DNA from: Prorocentrum cordatum
Taxonomy: Eukaryota > Sar > Dinophyceae > Prorocentrales > Prorocentraceae
Direction: 5' to 3'
DNA length: 64,000 nucleotides
Assembly (NCBI GenBank): GCA_963575745.1
Contig: CAUYUJ010018627.1
Location: forward strand, 277,052-341,051
A program made the position numbers and the translations under genes. Every line of letters begins with the position of its first letter. The first letter of the stretch is position 1. Below, piece by piece: positions 8,456 through 20,225 of the stretch. Below the pieces are notes generated by a model. The model had not been told where the DNA came from. It saw only the letters and a program-made list of their open reading frames with translations, and ran no database searches.

Positions 8456-9800
8456 GGCCTGAATATGATGGAGGTCTCAGGCGGGAGCCTCGTCTGTGAG
8501 TGAATTGTGAGGAAGTCTCAGGCGGGAGCCCCCTCCCTCTGGGGCCCGCACATCATGTTACTAATCCGAGCGGGTCATCGGATTCCTGTACCTGTCGTGC
8601 TTTTGGGCTCCTCAGGCTGAATTTGGAAGAAGTATCAAGCGGGAGCCTCGTCTGTGAGTGAATTGTGAGGAAGTCTCAGGCGGGAACCCCCTCCCTATGG
8701 GGCCCGCGGATCACGTTACTAATCCGAGCGGGTCATCGGATTCTTGTACCTGTCGTCACTTTTGAGCTCCTCAGGTCTGAATTTGGAGGAAGTATCAAGC
8801 GGGAGCCTCGTTTGTCAGTGAATTGCGAGCAAGTCTGAGGCGGGAGCCCCCTCCCTATGGGGCCCGCAGATCATGTTACTAATCCCAGCGGGTCATCGGA
8901 TTCCTATATTTGTCGTCACTTTTGGGCTCCTCAGGTCTGAATTTGGAAGACGTATCAAGCGGGACCTTCGTCTGTGAGTGAATTGTAAGGACGCGTCAGG
9001 CGGGAACCCCCTCCCTATGGGGCCCGCGCATCACGTTACTAATCCGAACGGGTCATCGGATTCTTGTAACTGTCGTCACGTTTGGGCTCCTCAGGTTTGA
9101 ACTTGAAGGAAGTATCAAGCGGGAGCCTCGTCTGTGAGTGAATTGTGAGGAAGTCTCAGGCGGGAGCCCCCTCCCTATGGGGCCCGCAAATCATGTTACT
9201 AATCCGAACGGGTCATCGGATTCCTGTATCAGGTTTGAATTTGGAGGGAGTATCAAGCGGGAGCCTCGTCTGTGAGTGAAGTGTGAGGAAGTCTCAAGCG
9301 GGAGCCCCCTCCCTATGGGGCCCGCAGATCATGTTATTAATCCGAGCGGGTCATCGGATTCTTGTAACTGTCGTCACTTTTGGAATCCTCAGGTCTGAAT
9401 TTGGAGGATGTATCAAGCGGGAACCTCGTCTGTGAGTGAACTGCTAGGAAATCTCAGGCGGGCGCCCCCTCCCTATGGGGCCCGCAGATCATGTTACTAA
9501 TCCAGGCGGGGCATCGGAATCCTGTAACTGTCGTCACTTTTGGGTTCCTCAGGTCTGAATTTGGAAGATGTATCGGGCGGGAGCCTAGTTTGTCAGCGAA
9601 TTGCGAGCAAGTCTGAGGCGGGAGCCCCCTCCCTATGGGGCCCGCAAGTCATGTTACTAATCCGAGCGGGTCATCGGATTCCTGTACCTGTCGTCACTTT
9701 TGGGCTCCTCAGGTCTGAATTTGGAAAATGTATCAAACGGGACCCTCGTCTGTGAGTGAATTGTGAGGACGCGTCAGGCGGGAGCCTTCCTATGGGTCCC
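8455..9800. repeat. 160-bp tandem satellite, about 8 copies
   Basis: The landmark GCGGGAGCCTCG recurs with starts near 8481, 8639, 8799, 8959, 9119, 9257, 9417, 9577 and 9737. Spacing is therefore 158, 160, 160, 160, 138, 160, 160 and 160. The 138-bp unit lacks 22 bases around the TGTCGTCACTTTTGGG box. Each monomer holds two half-related boxes (TATCAAGCGGGAGCCTCG and CTCAGGCGGGAGCCCCC) plus CCCTCCCTATGGGGCCCGC and GAGCGGGTCATCGGATTC. No long reading frame is shared by the copies, so it is non-coding. Confidence 0.9.
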
Positions 9801-9914
9801 GCAGCTCACGTGGTTGCTCCGGGTCATCCTCCGGCGCGCGCTTCCTCTGGGTCGTCCTCCGGCGCGTATCGGCTGGGACGCACGTCGTGCGCTTCCTCTG
9901 GGTCGTGTTCCGCA

Positions 9915-10550
9915 CGAGGACGAGGAGGAGGAGGATTGCCAGGAAAAGGAGGAGGGATGATGCAGGACGAGACAGGAAAGCAGGAAGAGGAAGAGGCTGA
10001 GGGGAGGAAGGACGAGGAGGAAAAGGAGGAGGAGGAATGCCCGAGGAGGCCCCAGTAGGTCCCGGAAGGCCCAGAAGGCTCCAGGAGGCCCCAAGAGGCC
10101 CCAGGAGGCCCCAGGAGGGGGCAGGAGGCTTAAGGAGGAGGCAGGAGGAGGAGGAGGAGGAGGAGGAGGAGGAGGAGGAGGAGGAGGAGGAGGAGGAGGA
10201 GGAGGAGGAGGAGGAGGAGGAGAGGAGGAGGAGGAGGGAGGAGGGAGGAGGATGGGGAGGAGGAGGAGGAGAGGAGGAGGAGGAGGAGGAGAGGAGGAGG
10301 AGGAGGACGAAACGGATGAGGGAGAGGGAGAAGAGGAGGACAGGGGATGAGGAGGAGGAGGAGGAGGAGAAGGGAGAGGGAGAGCAGGAGGAGGAGGCAG
10401 GAGGCAGGAGGGGCAGGGGGAATGGGGGGGGGGGAAGCATAACGAGGGGGAGGGGGAGGAGGTGGAGGAGGCAAGAAGAAGAGGAAGAGGCAGGGGGTGA
10501 GGCAAGAGGAGGAGCAGACAGGAGGAGAACGAGGAGGCAAGAGTAGGTGG
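9915..10550 (+). repeat. Polypurine GGA-rich tract
   Basis: Nearly pure purine on the plus strand, with a long GAG run at about 10140-10330 and degenerate flanks. Open frames on both strands (poly-Glu, or poly-Ser/Leu/Pro) are artefacts of the repeat. Confidence 0.85.
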
Positions 10551-12380
10551 GAAAAGGGAAGGGGCAGGAGGATACCCCCATGCAAGCTAAAGAGATTCTC
10601 ATGTGGGGTCCTTCCGTCGGAGTAATGATGCACGATGTTTCGGTCGCGTGTGATTCATGAGGTCCCTCTTCGTCCGAAATCGCCCCCCACATAAACCACC
10701 TCCCTCTTCCATCCATTCGCAAAACCATAAAAGGGGTCCAATGGGGGCCTCGAGATCCTCCGTGTCCTCCTGTTTCCTATTACGTTCTGAGGGGGGATGA
10801 CGACCGACAACTCCCAGCATCTCCGTCTCCGGACTAGCAAGGCGTCAATGCTGCATCACTTTCTCGTTCGACCATGATCTGATCTCTCCTCCCACCTTCG
10901 TCGTAGCAGCCCCCTAAGGGGCCCTCCTCCCATATCGAGCCAAAAGCAAATCGAGTTCACGATAATGTCGAGGTGTGAGCAGCAGTGGTTCTAATCCAGT
11001 CAGCGCCGCGTTTTGAACGAAGCTGAGAAACAAGGTCCGCTTCCAACGAAACGGGACCTCCATAGACCAAATCTGCCCCAGCGCATGGTACGACTCAGCC
11101 GTCGCCTGAATTCGTCAACGGACGGACCTCGACAGTCGCCGACTGCAGCAGGTTAATTGTCGGCCCAAGGTAACGCACATCATCATGAGGTTGTCCCGAA
11201 AGCAGCCAATCGTATCGGGATGGATCGAAATGGACCCTGCCATGGACCCGCCCTGCAAGACCCGCCCACTCCCCTCCCCGCCCTCCTTCGCCTCCTCAGC
11301 CGTCCTCCTCCGCTCTCTTGGCGGCGCGCAAAAGGGGCGGGTAGGGAGAGGGGCGAAGGTTTCTTAAAAGGAGGCTGCATTTAGAGGGGGCCGGCCCCAA
11401 GAGGAGCCGAAGAGCCCCCACCACCGCCCCAGGCCGCCCAAAATGGCCTCCGCAAGACGGCCCAATAGACCGCAAAGGCGGCCCAAAAGGCTTCATCTCC
11501 TCCTGCTCCTCATCCTCCTTTTCCTCCTCCTCCTCCTCCTCCTCCTTCCCCCTCCTCCTCGTCCTGTTTAAGATGAAGCCAGGATCGGGGCAAAATTTGA
11601 CCGGGATAAAAATCATGCTCGGTTTTTCAAATCACCGGGGGCGCCGACGAACGGGCCTGCCACGCCTTGGGCGCCATCGGCTTCGCGAGGGAAGAAATGC
11701 GCCCCGGCGCGGATGAAGCCACGGCGCGTATTTGGCCACGCGCACGCCCGAGGGAATTCAGCGCCAAACGCCTTCCACTCCAGAAGGCCCGACGTCAACA
11801 AAACAAGCTTGGGGCCCCAAGGGGGCCCCAAGGAGGCGGACCGCCAAAACAATCACGCAACCGACGCAACGAAAAAAACACGAAAATGCCAAAAAGAGCG
11901 TTACTCGGTGACCTCTTCGGCCACGCAACACCGCGATGATGCCCAAGAAGGCGTATGAAAGAAGTCCCGCGCGCGGCCAGGCGATTTCCCCGCGCTGCCC
12001 CAAGGTTCCCGAAGCGCGCCGAAATAACCGTAGAGAACACCCCGGAAAGTCTTTGGAAAGTCCCCGCGCCATGCAAGATCCGCCACCGAACAATCTCGCG
12101 GACACCTAGCGCGTGCGCGCGGGCGTCCACCATGAATGCCCAACTCCCGTTTCCGAGACAATCGCGTGCAACCGCCTGGGGGCCTCGGCAACCTCGCGAT
12201 TGGCCCAGGGGCAACTCCGGAAGCATCGGGCGCGGCGCCAGCCTGTCGCTCGTCTCTGGCTGACAGTAGGACGCCTGGAGACCCGGTAAAACCTAAGGAA
12301 CCGCTTTTCAGAGATTCACAGAACCAGAAACCGGGGCTTGCCAAATTCTCGCGTCCGAACTTCTCTGAGAATCTCTGAAA
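10550..12380. other. Interval without a supported gene
   Basis: I see no convincing coding sequence here. One short minus-strand peptide near 10680-10640 (CGGRFRTKRDLMNHTRPKH) has the spacing of a C2H2 finger but lies in an otherwise random frame. A short TCC run lies at 11500-11560. Long minus-strand frames at 11760-12340 have no family resemblance. Confidence 0.4.
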
Positions 12381-12589
12381 ATCTCTGAACTAGCCACCCC
12401 GCGTGAAACATTCCCATAAACCCAAAACCTCGGAGCTGGCCGAAACTCTCTGAGAGTTTTTCGGCCCGCGAAATTTGGCGCGCCCAGATCTCTGGTTCCG
12501 AGATTCTCTGAAATCGCGCTGCGGCGGCGCCCAGCAGGTCCTCGCGCGCCCAGGGTGGGGGCCGCGGACATCGCGGGCCGCGATGGTCC

Positions 12590-12749
12590 CGACCGCGAGG
12601 TCCTTCCTCCTGCCCCTCGACGAGTCCACGCTCATGGACACGCTCTCTGCGCTGAGCGTGGACCGCGCCATCCGCCGGTACTTTTGCGCGACGACAACCA
12701 ACTGGCCGCCGACGGACAAGGCGATTTTTCTCCGAGCTGCGCATGCCAC
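12590..12749 (-). pseudogene. Possible relic of a Copia RNase H domain
   Basis: The minus-strand frame encodes SVGGQLVVVAQKYRRMARSTLSAESVSMSV. Dinoflagellate Copia RNase H domains contain a core of the form S.K..RVARSTL.AE..A, with the catalytic Glu in the final AE. The match is about 30 residues; nothing convincing flanks it, and upstream sequence (12390-12560) is repeat-like. If correct, it is a fragment of a decayed element unrelated to the one at 30.8-40.3 kb. Confidence 0.35.
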
Positions 12750-13059
12750 CGAAAACGTACAATAGCCCCAGGCTCGGGGAGAAACACGTTCGAAGCATTT
12801 TCAGGCCGCCAGCGTCGTGGCCGCCGATCCGCCGCGCGCCGACCGAAAGACTAGCTGGGCCCACTACGTCCATGGCGGCGGGCGGGCGCCCAAGAGAGCT
12901 GTCGCCACGGTGCGCGCGGCGGGGCGCCCGCCCAACTGCAACCGCAAATGCGGCCCCCATGGCGCCACAGGCGTAATCCGCCGACCCTGTCGGCGTGTGT
13001 GAGGGGTTTTTCCGTTCGAGCCGTCATCTCCGTCATTCTTTGTACTCGTCGTCTCTGTC

Positions 13060-13830
13060 CTTCCCTTTCCCTGGGAGACCTCTTCCCCTGGGCTCCAGCC
13101 AAGCCGACCTTGAGCAACCTCGTAATTGAGTCGAAGGGAAGCCCCTTCCCTTTGATCCCTCCCCCGCCGGGAGGGGGGGGGGGGTAGCGACCCCCCCCCC
13201 GGGTCAGATACGACGCCCCCCCCTGGGACTCCTCTTCCCCTGGGCTCCAGCCAAGCCGACCTTGAGCAACCTCGTAATTGAGTCGAAGGGAAGCCCCTTC
13301 CCTTTCATCCCTCCCCCGCCGGGAGGGGGGGGGGGTAGCGACCCCCCCCCCGGGTCAGATACGACGCCCCCCCCTGGGACTCCTCTTCCCCTGGGCTCCA
13401 GCCAAGCCGACCTTGAGCAACCTCGTAATTGAGTCGAAGGGAAGCCCCTTCCCTTTCATCCCTTTGATCCCTCCCCCGGGGGGAGGGGAGGGGGGGGTAA
13501 CCCCCCCCCCGGGTCAGATACGACGCCCCCCCCTGGGACTCCTCTTCCCCTGGGCTCCAGCCAAGCCGACCTTGAGCAACCTCGTAATTGAGTCGAAGGG
13601 AAGCCCCTTCCCTTTCATTCCTCCCCCGCCGGGAGGGGGGGGGGGGTAGCGGGGGGGGTAGCGACCCCCCCCGAGTCAGATACGACGCCCCCCCCCCGTA
13701 CCGACCTTGAGCAACGTCGTCATTGAGTCGAAGGGAAGCCCCTTCCCTTTCCCTTCCCCGACGGGGGGGGGAGAGGAGGTCCCGGGGGGGGTCCCGGGGG
13801 AGTCCCGGGGAAGTCCCGGGTCAGATACGA
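13060..13830. repeat. 150-bp tandem repeat with poly-C/poly-G tracts, about 4.5 copies
   Basis: The landmark TCTTCCCCTGGGCTCCAGCC starts at 13081, 13233, 13384 and 13533 (spacing 152, 151, 149). Each unit contains ACCTTGAGCAACCTCGTAAT, a G9-12 tract and a C7-10 tract, then GGTCAGATACGACG. A fifth, diverged partial copy follows at 13700-13830 and ends in GTCCCGGGG repeats. Differences between copies are mostly homopolymer lengths. Confidence 0.85.
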
Positions 13831-14261
13831 CACCTCCCTCCCCCACCTTCTCGTCCTTCTCCCCGTTCCCCCAAACCATCCCACAGCTCGTGCCTCTTGC
13901 TGCGCATTGCGAACAGGGTCGGCGGCACCGGCCGTCAGGCCTTCGCAATATGTGCGACGCATTCTCGGGCCCCCCATCAGCGCATTGGCCAGCGCCCAAG
14001 TCCCTGAAACGCAAACCTACTGTGCCCCCCGTGCAAGCCGCGCACCCGCTCACAATGCTCGTGCGCACCAGATTTTCTGCCCGCCCTCAACAGTTTAATT
14101 GAGCGCCCATGTGTTACTTGGGCTCCTCAAGCTCTCGAACACTCATTGGGAACTTCTGCGAATGCGCGCGCTACGCTCCACAAATCGGCGTTTTATTTTT
14201 CTCTGGAACTCTCCCAAAATCTCTGGTTCCGATTTGTCCCGATCTTCCGCTCAACTGACTG

Positions 14262-14385
14262 TTCCTCCTCCTCCCTCCTCCTCTTCCTCCTCCTCCTCCT
14301 CCTCCTCCTCCTCCTCCTCCTCCTCCTCCTCCTCACTCTCCACCTCGTCCTCCTCATCCTCCTCTTCCTCCTCCTCTTCCTGCGG
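14262..14385. repeat. TCC trinucleotide run
   Basis: Pyrimidine-only on the plus strand; poly-Ser or poly-Leu frames across it are artefacts. The surroundings, 13830-14700, hold nothing I can assign. Confidence 0.85.
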
Positions 14386-14689
14386 TCGCACTCACAAGCC
14401 GCTACCCTCCAAAACGGAAAGGCTCAAACTTGCGACGAATACCTCAAATCTGCGACATGGCCCCACAACGACCATCCAAAATCATCAACCCCTCACCTAC
14501 ACAAGCAAATAAATCACCGACCGGACCCGTGATCACCCACGATTGCCCCAGGACAACCCCGCCAAAATCTGCGACGAACCCCCGAAACAAAATCCAAAGT
14601 CACTGCGACCCCCTCAGGAATACACCCCAACTCGACAGAGGTGCGACAAGAAGGGCCGGCGGAATGAGGGAAGCGATTAAATACTGAAA

Positions 14690-16670
14690 AATTATTCACC
14701 GCGTGGGGATTCTCATATGTGCATCTCATTGCATTGGCATTTCCGCCGTGAATGTCTAGGCGCAAGAAACTCGGGATGTAAACGAGTATGAATTTGAATG
14801 TGCATAGGCCCCAGTAGTACGAGTGAGTCTATGCGCGTGAGCCTGCGCATGGCTAAGCTTAGGGTGAGAGAGTGTCTGCACGTCAGTGGCCTGAGCATGA
14901 CTGAGCGTGACTGAATCCTCTTGGGGTCTCTTGGGGCTTCCTGGAGCTTCCTCAAGTCTTCTGGGGCTCCTGGGGCCTCCTGGGGCCTCTTGGGGCTTCC
15001 TGGGGCTTCCTTGAGCCTCTTGGAACTCCTGCGGCCTCCTGCTGTTTCCTGGAGCCTCCTGAGGCCTCTTGAGGACTCCTGGGGTCTCCTGGGGCCTTTT
15101 GGGGCTTCCTGGGGGCTGCTGAGCCTCCTGATACCTCCTGGGTCCTTCCGGGCGTTTCCTGGGGCTTCCTCGGGCCTCTTGGAGCCTCCTGGTACCTCTT
15201 GGGGCTTCCTGAAATATCCTGGGACCTTCTGGGGCCTCCTGGAGCCTCCTGGTGAGGATTCGTGCCCCAGGAGAGGCCCACTCTTTAGGAACACATGTAA
15301 AACACTTAGGATTGGAACCACAGGAGAAAGACAATCTAATCTGTAGGAACCTACGTAAAACACCAAGGGTTCGTGCCCCACAGGACGCCCAATCTATAGG
15401 AACGTACGTAAATCACCGCGCACTGAAGCCACAGGATAAAAACAATATATAGGAACATACGTAAACCACTCGGGATTCGTGCCTCAGGACGGGCCTGATC
15501 TACAGGAGCATACGTAAACCACATAGGATTGAAACCGCTCCTGGGGCCTAGTGGTGCCTCTTGGGGCCTCCTGTGGCCTCCTGGGGCCTTCTGGGGCCTC
15601 CTGGCGCTTCCTGTGGCTTCCCGAGGCATCCTGGAACCTCCTGGGGCATTCTGGAACTTCCTGAGGCTTCCTGGAGCTTCTCGGGGGGGAGCATCTTGTG
15701 GCATTCTGCGGCTTCCTGGAGCATCCTGGGGATGCCTGGGGATTCCTCTAAACTCTTGAAGCTTCATGTGGGCTTCTGGACCCCTTTGGAGCATCCTGCA
15801 GCCTCCTGGGGCTTCCTGCTGCCTCCTGAAGCTTCGTGGGATCCTGTGGCTTCCTGGGGAACCCTGGCGCCTCCTTGGGCGGGCCTCCTGAGGAGGATCC
15901 GTCCACGATTCTGGCAACCCAAACAGGCAAACCGCTCGAGACGTCCCCGCAATCTAAGCCCCCTGGGGTGCGAAAGTCAGCGCCGGCACTTGGCGAGTCA
16001 AACCGCTCGAGGCATCCTCGCAATCTGGGCCCCTGGGGTGCGAAAACCAGCGCCTCGCACGAGAAATCCTCCAAGTCTGCTCCGAAAAAGATGCTGGGCC
16101 AGGAAGCACGCATACCGCTCGAGGCATCCCCGCAATCTGGGCGCGAACGGAGACAGTGCAACACCCCTGGCGCCCCCCCCAGGAGTGCTAAAACAAGCAA
16201 GCCGCCCGAAGCATCATCGGAATCTGCTCTGCGCGCACACGAGTCTGGCCACCAACACGAGACATCCTCGTAATCTCGGCCACCTGGGGTGCGGTAACCA
16301 GCGCCTCGCACGAGACATCCTCAGAATCTGCTCGGAAAACAAAAAGGATGTCCGCGGCCAAAACAGGCAAACCGTCTGAGACATCCCCGCAACCTGGGCG
16401 CGAATGGAGGCCGTGAGATACTCCTGGCGGCCCTCCTTTAGGACGCGCCTCGCTCGAGACATCCTCAAAGTCTGCTCCGAGAACGAAGGATGCTCGCGAC
16501 CAAAACATGCAAACCGCCTGAGACATCCCCGCAATCTGGGCGCGAAGGGAGGCCGTGAGATACCCCCTGACGCCCCCCCTTAGGAGTGCTAAAACCAGCA
16601 AGCCGCTCGAGACATCCTCATCATCCTCATCATCTGCTCATCATCTGCTCATCATCTGCTCATCATCTGC

Positions 16671-16724
<54 letters not shown>

Positions 16725-16734
16725 GCATCAGCAG

Positions 16735-16769
<35 letters not shown>

Positions 16770-16965
16770 GCATCACCATCAGCAACAGCAGCAGCAACAG
16801 CAACAGCAGCAGCATCACCATCATACTCATCCATCATTCACCATCACCATCATACTCGCATCATGCTCTCACCATACCATGGTCATGATCATGACACTCA
16901 TTATCATCGTCTAGTGCAGAGAGGAGGGTGGGGAGGGATGATGATGAGGGGCCCGGCGCGGTCAA
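14690..16965. repeat. Composite repeat block A
   Basis: In order: a head (CGCGTGGGGATTCTCATATG to about 14890); TCCTGGGGCCTCC minisatellite (14920-15260); units with TAGGAACATACGTAAACCAC (15250-15530); more minisatellite (15540-15890); 100-150 bp units with CAAACCGCTCGAGACATCC, CTGCTCCGAAAACGAAGGATG and GGCGCGAACGGAGGCCGTGAGATACTCC (15890-16615); a TCA run (16615-16860); and a tail with ACCATGGTCATGATCATGAC and GGGATGATGATGAGGGGCCC. The same series of parts follows immediately as block B. Reading frames give only low-complexity or repeat peptides. Confidence 0.75.
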
Positions 16966-18247
16966 GTAATTGTTCACTGTGTGGAGCTCCTTATATGTGA
17001 GTATATTCGCGTGGACATGTCCGCCGTGAGCGTCTAGGAACAAGAGTTTTCCAATATAATCGGGCTTGAAGTGTGAATGAGTCTCAATAGTACGAGCGCG
17101 TCTCTGCGCATGAGTCTGGGGCCTCCTGGGGCCTCCTGAAACCTCCTGGGGCTTCCTGGGGCTTCCAGGAGACTCTTGGAACCTCCTGGGGCTTCGAGTG
17201 GTCTCCTGAGGCCTCCTGGAGCCTCGCGTGGCCTCCTGGAGCCTCGCGTGACCTCCTGGGGCCTCCTGGAGCCTCCTGGGCCCTCCTAGGGAGGAATCGT
17301 GCCCCAGGAGAGGCCTCATATATAGGAACAGACGTACATAAACATTGCGGATCGGAGCCGCATGAGAAGGGCAATCTATAGAAAAACACGTAAACCACCA
17401 AGGACTCGTGCCCCATGGGAGGCCCAACATTTCGGAACATACGTAAACCATTTAGGATTGCTTTTACAAGAGAAGAGAAAAACAATATGTAGAAGCAACC
17501 GTATAACATCAAATGTTCGTGCTCCAAGTGAGGCCCAATCTGTAGGAGCACACGTAAAACACATTGGATTGGAACCACTGCTGTTTCCTTCTGAGGCCTC
17601 CTGCTCCTGGGGCCTCTCGGGGCCTCCCGTTGCCGTCTGGGGCCTCCTGAGGCCTCCTGGAGCTTCCTGGGGCTCCTGGAGCCTCTTGGGACATCCTGTG
17701 GCCTCTTGAGTCTTCCTGTGGCCTCCTGATGCCTCCTGGGACCTCTTGTGGCTTCCTGGGGCCTTCTGGAGCCTGCTGGAGCCTCCTGTGGCATCCTGGG
17801 GAGAATATGTGCCCACGAGTCTGGCCACCCAAACAAGCAAACCGATCGAGACAGCCTCAAAATCTGCCCCCCTGGGGGGCGACAATGAGCGCCTCGCTCG
17901 AAACATCCTCCAACTCTGCTCCGAAAACGACGCATGCCCGCGACCAAAACAACCAAACCGCCTGAGAGATCCCCGCAATCTGGGCGCGAACGGAGGCCGT
18001 AAGATACTCCTGGCGGCCCTCCCTTAGGAGGCGCCTCGCACGAGACATCCTCAAAATCTGCTCCGAAACCGAAGGATGTTCGCGTCCAAATAGGCAAACC
18101 TCTCGAGACATCCCAGCTATCCTGGCGCGAAGGGAGGCCGTGAGATACCCCTGGCGCCCCTCTAGGAATGCTAAAACTAGCAAGCCGCTCGAGACATCCT
18201 CATCATCTGCTCATCGTCATCATCATCGTCATCATCATCACCACCAC

Positions 18248-18283
<36 letters not shown>

Positions 18284-18344
18284 TAGTATTATCGTCGTCG
18301 TCGTCGGTGTCATCATCATCATCATCATCAACAACATCATCATG

Positions 18345-18397
<53 letters not shown>

Positions 18398-18515
18398 TAT
18401 CCGTATCAGTATCAGCATCATCGTACTCATTTGTCATTCACAATCGCATCATGCTCTCACACTACCATGGCCATCATCATGACACTCATCATCATCATCC
18501 AGCGCAGAGAAGGGT
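16965..18515. repeat. Composite repeat block B (shorter copy of block A)
   Basis: The same order of parts as block A. Head TTATATGTGAGTATATTCGC and CCGCCGTGAGCGTCTAGGAA (16990-17110); TCCTGGGGCCTCC units (17115-17290); TACGTAAACCA units (17290-17575); minisatellite (17580-17800); CGCTCGAAACATCC units (17810-18190); TCA run (18197-18435); and a tail with ACTACCATGGCCATCATCATGAC. It is about 700 bp shorter than A, mainly in the unit-rich part. Confidence 0.75.
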
Positions 18516-18954
18516 GTGGTCGATTGCTGCTGTGGCTGGCTTCTCTTGGATGTGCGCGGGCCGGACATCCCCTGTGTCGTCTGGAAGGTTTGGGGGCGGG
18601 AGTGCACACCCTCCCCGGGACCGTTACGCCGTGGAGGCGGTTGGGGCTTCGGCTCTCTCCTCCGCGTGGGCGTCAGCTCCGGCTGGTGCGTCAGCGTCAG
18701 TCGCGGGTCCCGGGGGGCAGACCGGCGACTCGTCTGGCCAACGCGCGTCCGTGTTGGTGCAGCATGTGGAAGGTGCAGAGGCGTTTGTGTTGGAAGATGG
18801 CCCTACGTTTCCTTCAGGTACAACTCGGTGCCAGAGACGTGCCGTCAGGATCCGAGCACACAAGCTAATCAAGAAAAAGAAGGCTTCCCGTGCCAAGCAG
18901 TGCCGTGCCATGCATGAACTTGCCATGCCCCGGCGGGAAAACCGTCGCCGAAAG

Positions 18955-19580
18955 GCGCACGCAGCCTGGTTTTTCTGGGGTGGCGCTTGGAACACGCGAA
19001 AGCTGGGGACGGAGTGGGGCAACGAGTCCTGAAAGAGGTGGACTTTTATCATTAGGGGGAAGGTCTGTGTAGCTCTAGGAAATAACTTGTCTGAGGCATG
19101 GAAGAATTCGGGATCGAAGGTCGTTGTTCGGGGCAGGGAAGGTAGAGCTGGCATCCGTGTGATGGGTGTGGTGATTCCCCGGGAGGGACGACGCAGAGGC
19201 GTATCTATGCTGGCGTGTTACGACCCAGTCTCGGGGACGAAGCCTGCTGCCGTCGCTGCCAGGGACCGATCCCATGAAGACCTGCGCTTCGTGGAGGCCC
19301 TTCTCTGGGGCGCGGATCAGATGTTGATAGTCGGAGGCGACCTCAATGCAGAAGTCGGCCGCCCCCAGGATGACAAGGAGCGGGCTGTGTTGGGTCTTCA
19401 TGCTTCTCCGCGCCGCACGGACAGCGGGCGTGCCGATCAGTGCCTTTATGTATCCTCAGTAGCATGCGCCAACAGTCGCAACCGGCCACTTGGTGGCACC
19501 TGCGTCATCGCACCGCCCACCCGCTCGACCATGTGCTCGTGCGGCCAAGGGACTGGAAGTTCTTCACGATGCGCCGCACC
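18955..19580 (+). pseudogene. LINE (non-LTR retrotransposon) endonuclease relic
   Basis: Fragments of an apurinic-type endonuclease (EEP fold) appear in order. WFFWGGAWNTRKLG (from 18966) matches the WN(V)R.L start. GVSMLACYDPVSG matches the ..Y.P strand. QMLIVGGDLNAEVGRP matches the GGDxNA motif, and RTDSG follows. Then, one frame over, TWWHLRHRTAHPLDHVLV matches the TW....(L)DHILV motif. There is a TGA at 19030-19032, the segment that should carry the catalytic LQET is missing between the first two pieces, and a frameshift falls around 19400-19440. No reverse transcriptase follows; by 19600 the sequence is low complexity. A dead fragment; transposition is not possible from it. Confidence 0.6.
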
Positions 19581-20097
19581 CTCCATTCTGGCCTCCGAGG
19601 GCAGCAGGACGAGTTCGGACGACGGAGTAGACGTAAGGGGGGGAGGAGTTTGGGTGGAGGAGGGACGAGGGAGGATGGAGTGGTACCGTGGGCACCATAC
19701 ACAGATCATTAATCTGTCGAGGTGTGGGGTCGGCTTGACGCGGAGTGGTCTCGGTGGTGTGTGTGTGTGTGTGCGTGTTCGGAACCTTCCCACTGGTGGT
19801 CAACGGTTTCCCGCATCAATTTGTGCCTCGTGTGGCTGCACCCCTTGTGCCTGGCGGCGATCCTACGTGACGTCGCAGGGGCGGCAGACGGTTATATTGT
19901 TCCGTCATGTGCCAGACCTGCGCCTACTGACGCAGGTCACGCCGCCCCCACGTCCTTCCAGCCAGGGCTGTCTTCCGTATTGCGTGTTCTGCGGAAGCCG
20001 TTGAATGTGTATGTGTGCTTATACCTGAACATGTCTCCCCTCTTGTGCCCATCGGTGGTGATTGTCGGTGTTCCTGCCTCGCCATCCATCCTTCCCG

Positions 20098-20225
20098 CTA
20101 CCTTCCGTCCCCTCCCCCTCCCCCTCCCCCTTCCCGCTCCCCTCCCCCTCACCCTCCCCATTCCCGCTCCCTCCGTCCCCTCCTCCTCCCCCTCTCCCCT
20201 CTCCCGCTACCCGCCCCGCCCTGCT
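20098..20225. repeat. CCCTCC-rich pyrimidine tract, with GT runs nearby
   Basis: A plus-strand C/T tract of CCCCTC units. Short GT runs at 19757-19775 and 20346-20370 flank it. I see no gene between 19600 and 21400. At 20565-20590 GATGATGATGAGCGGTCCGG repeats the tail of composite block A (16938-16962). Confidence 0.7.

Noticed and set aside
9774-10728. Minus-strand frames of 240-310 codons, Ser/Pro/Leu-rich
   Set aside because: They exist only because a GGA tract has no stop codons in several frames.
16555-16914. Poly-His/Gln protein from the TCA run
   Set aside because: Microsatellite translation; the same kind of run lies at 18197-18435 in the duplicated block with a different flank reading.
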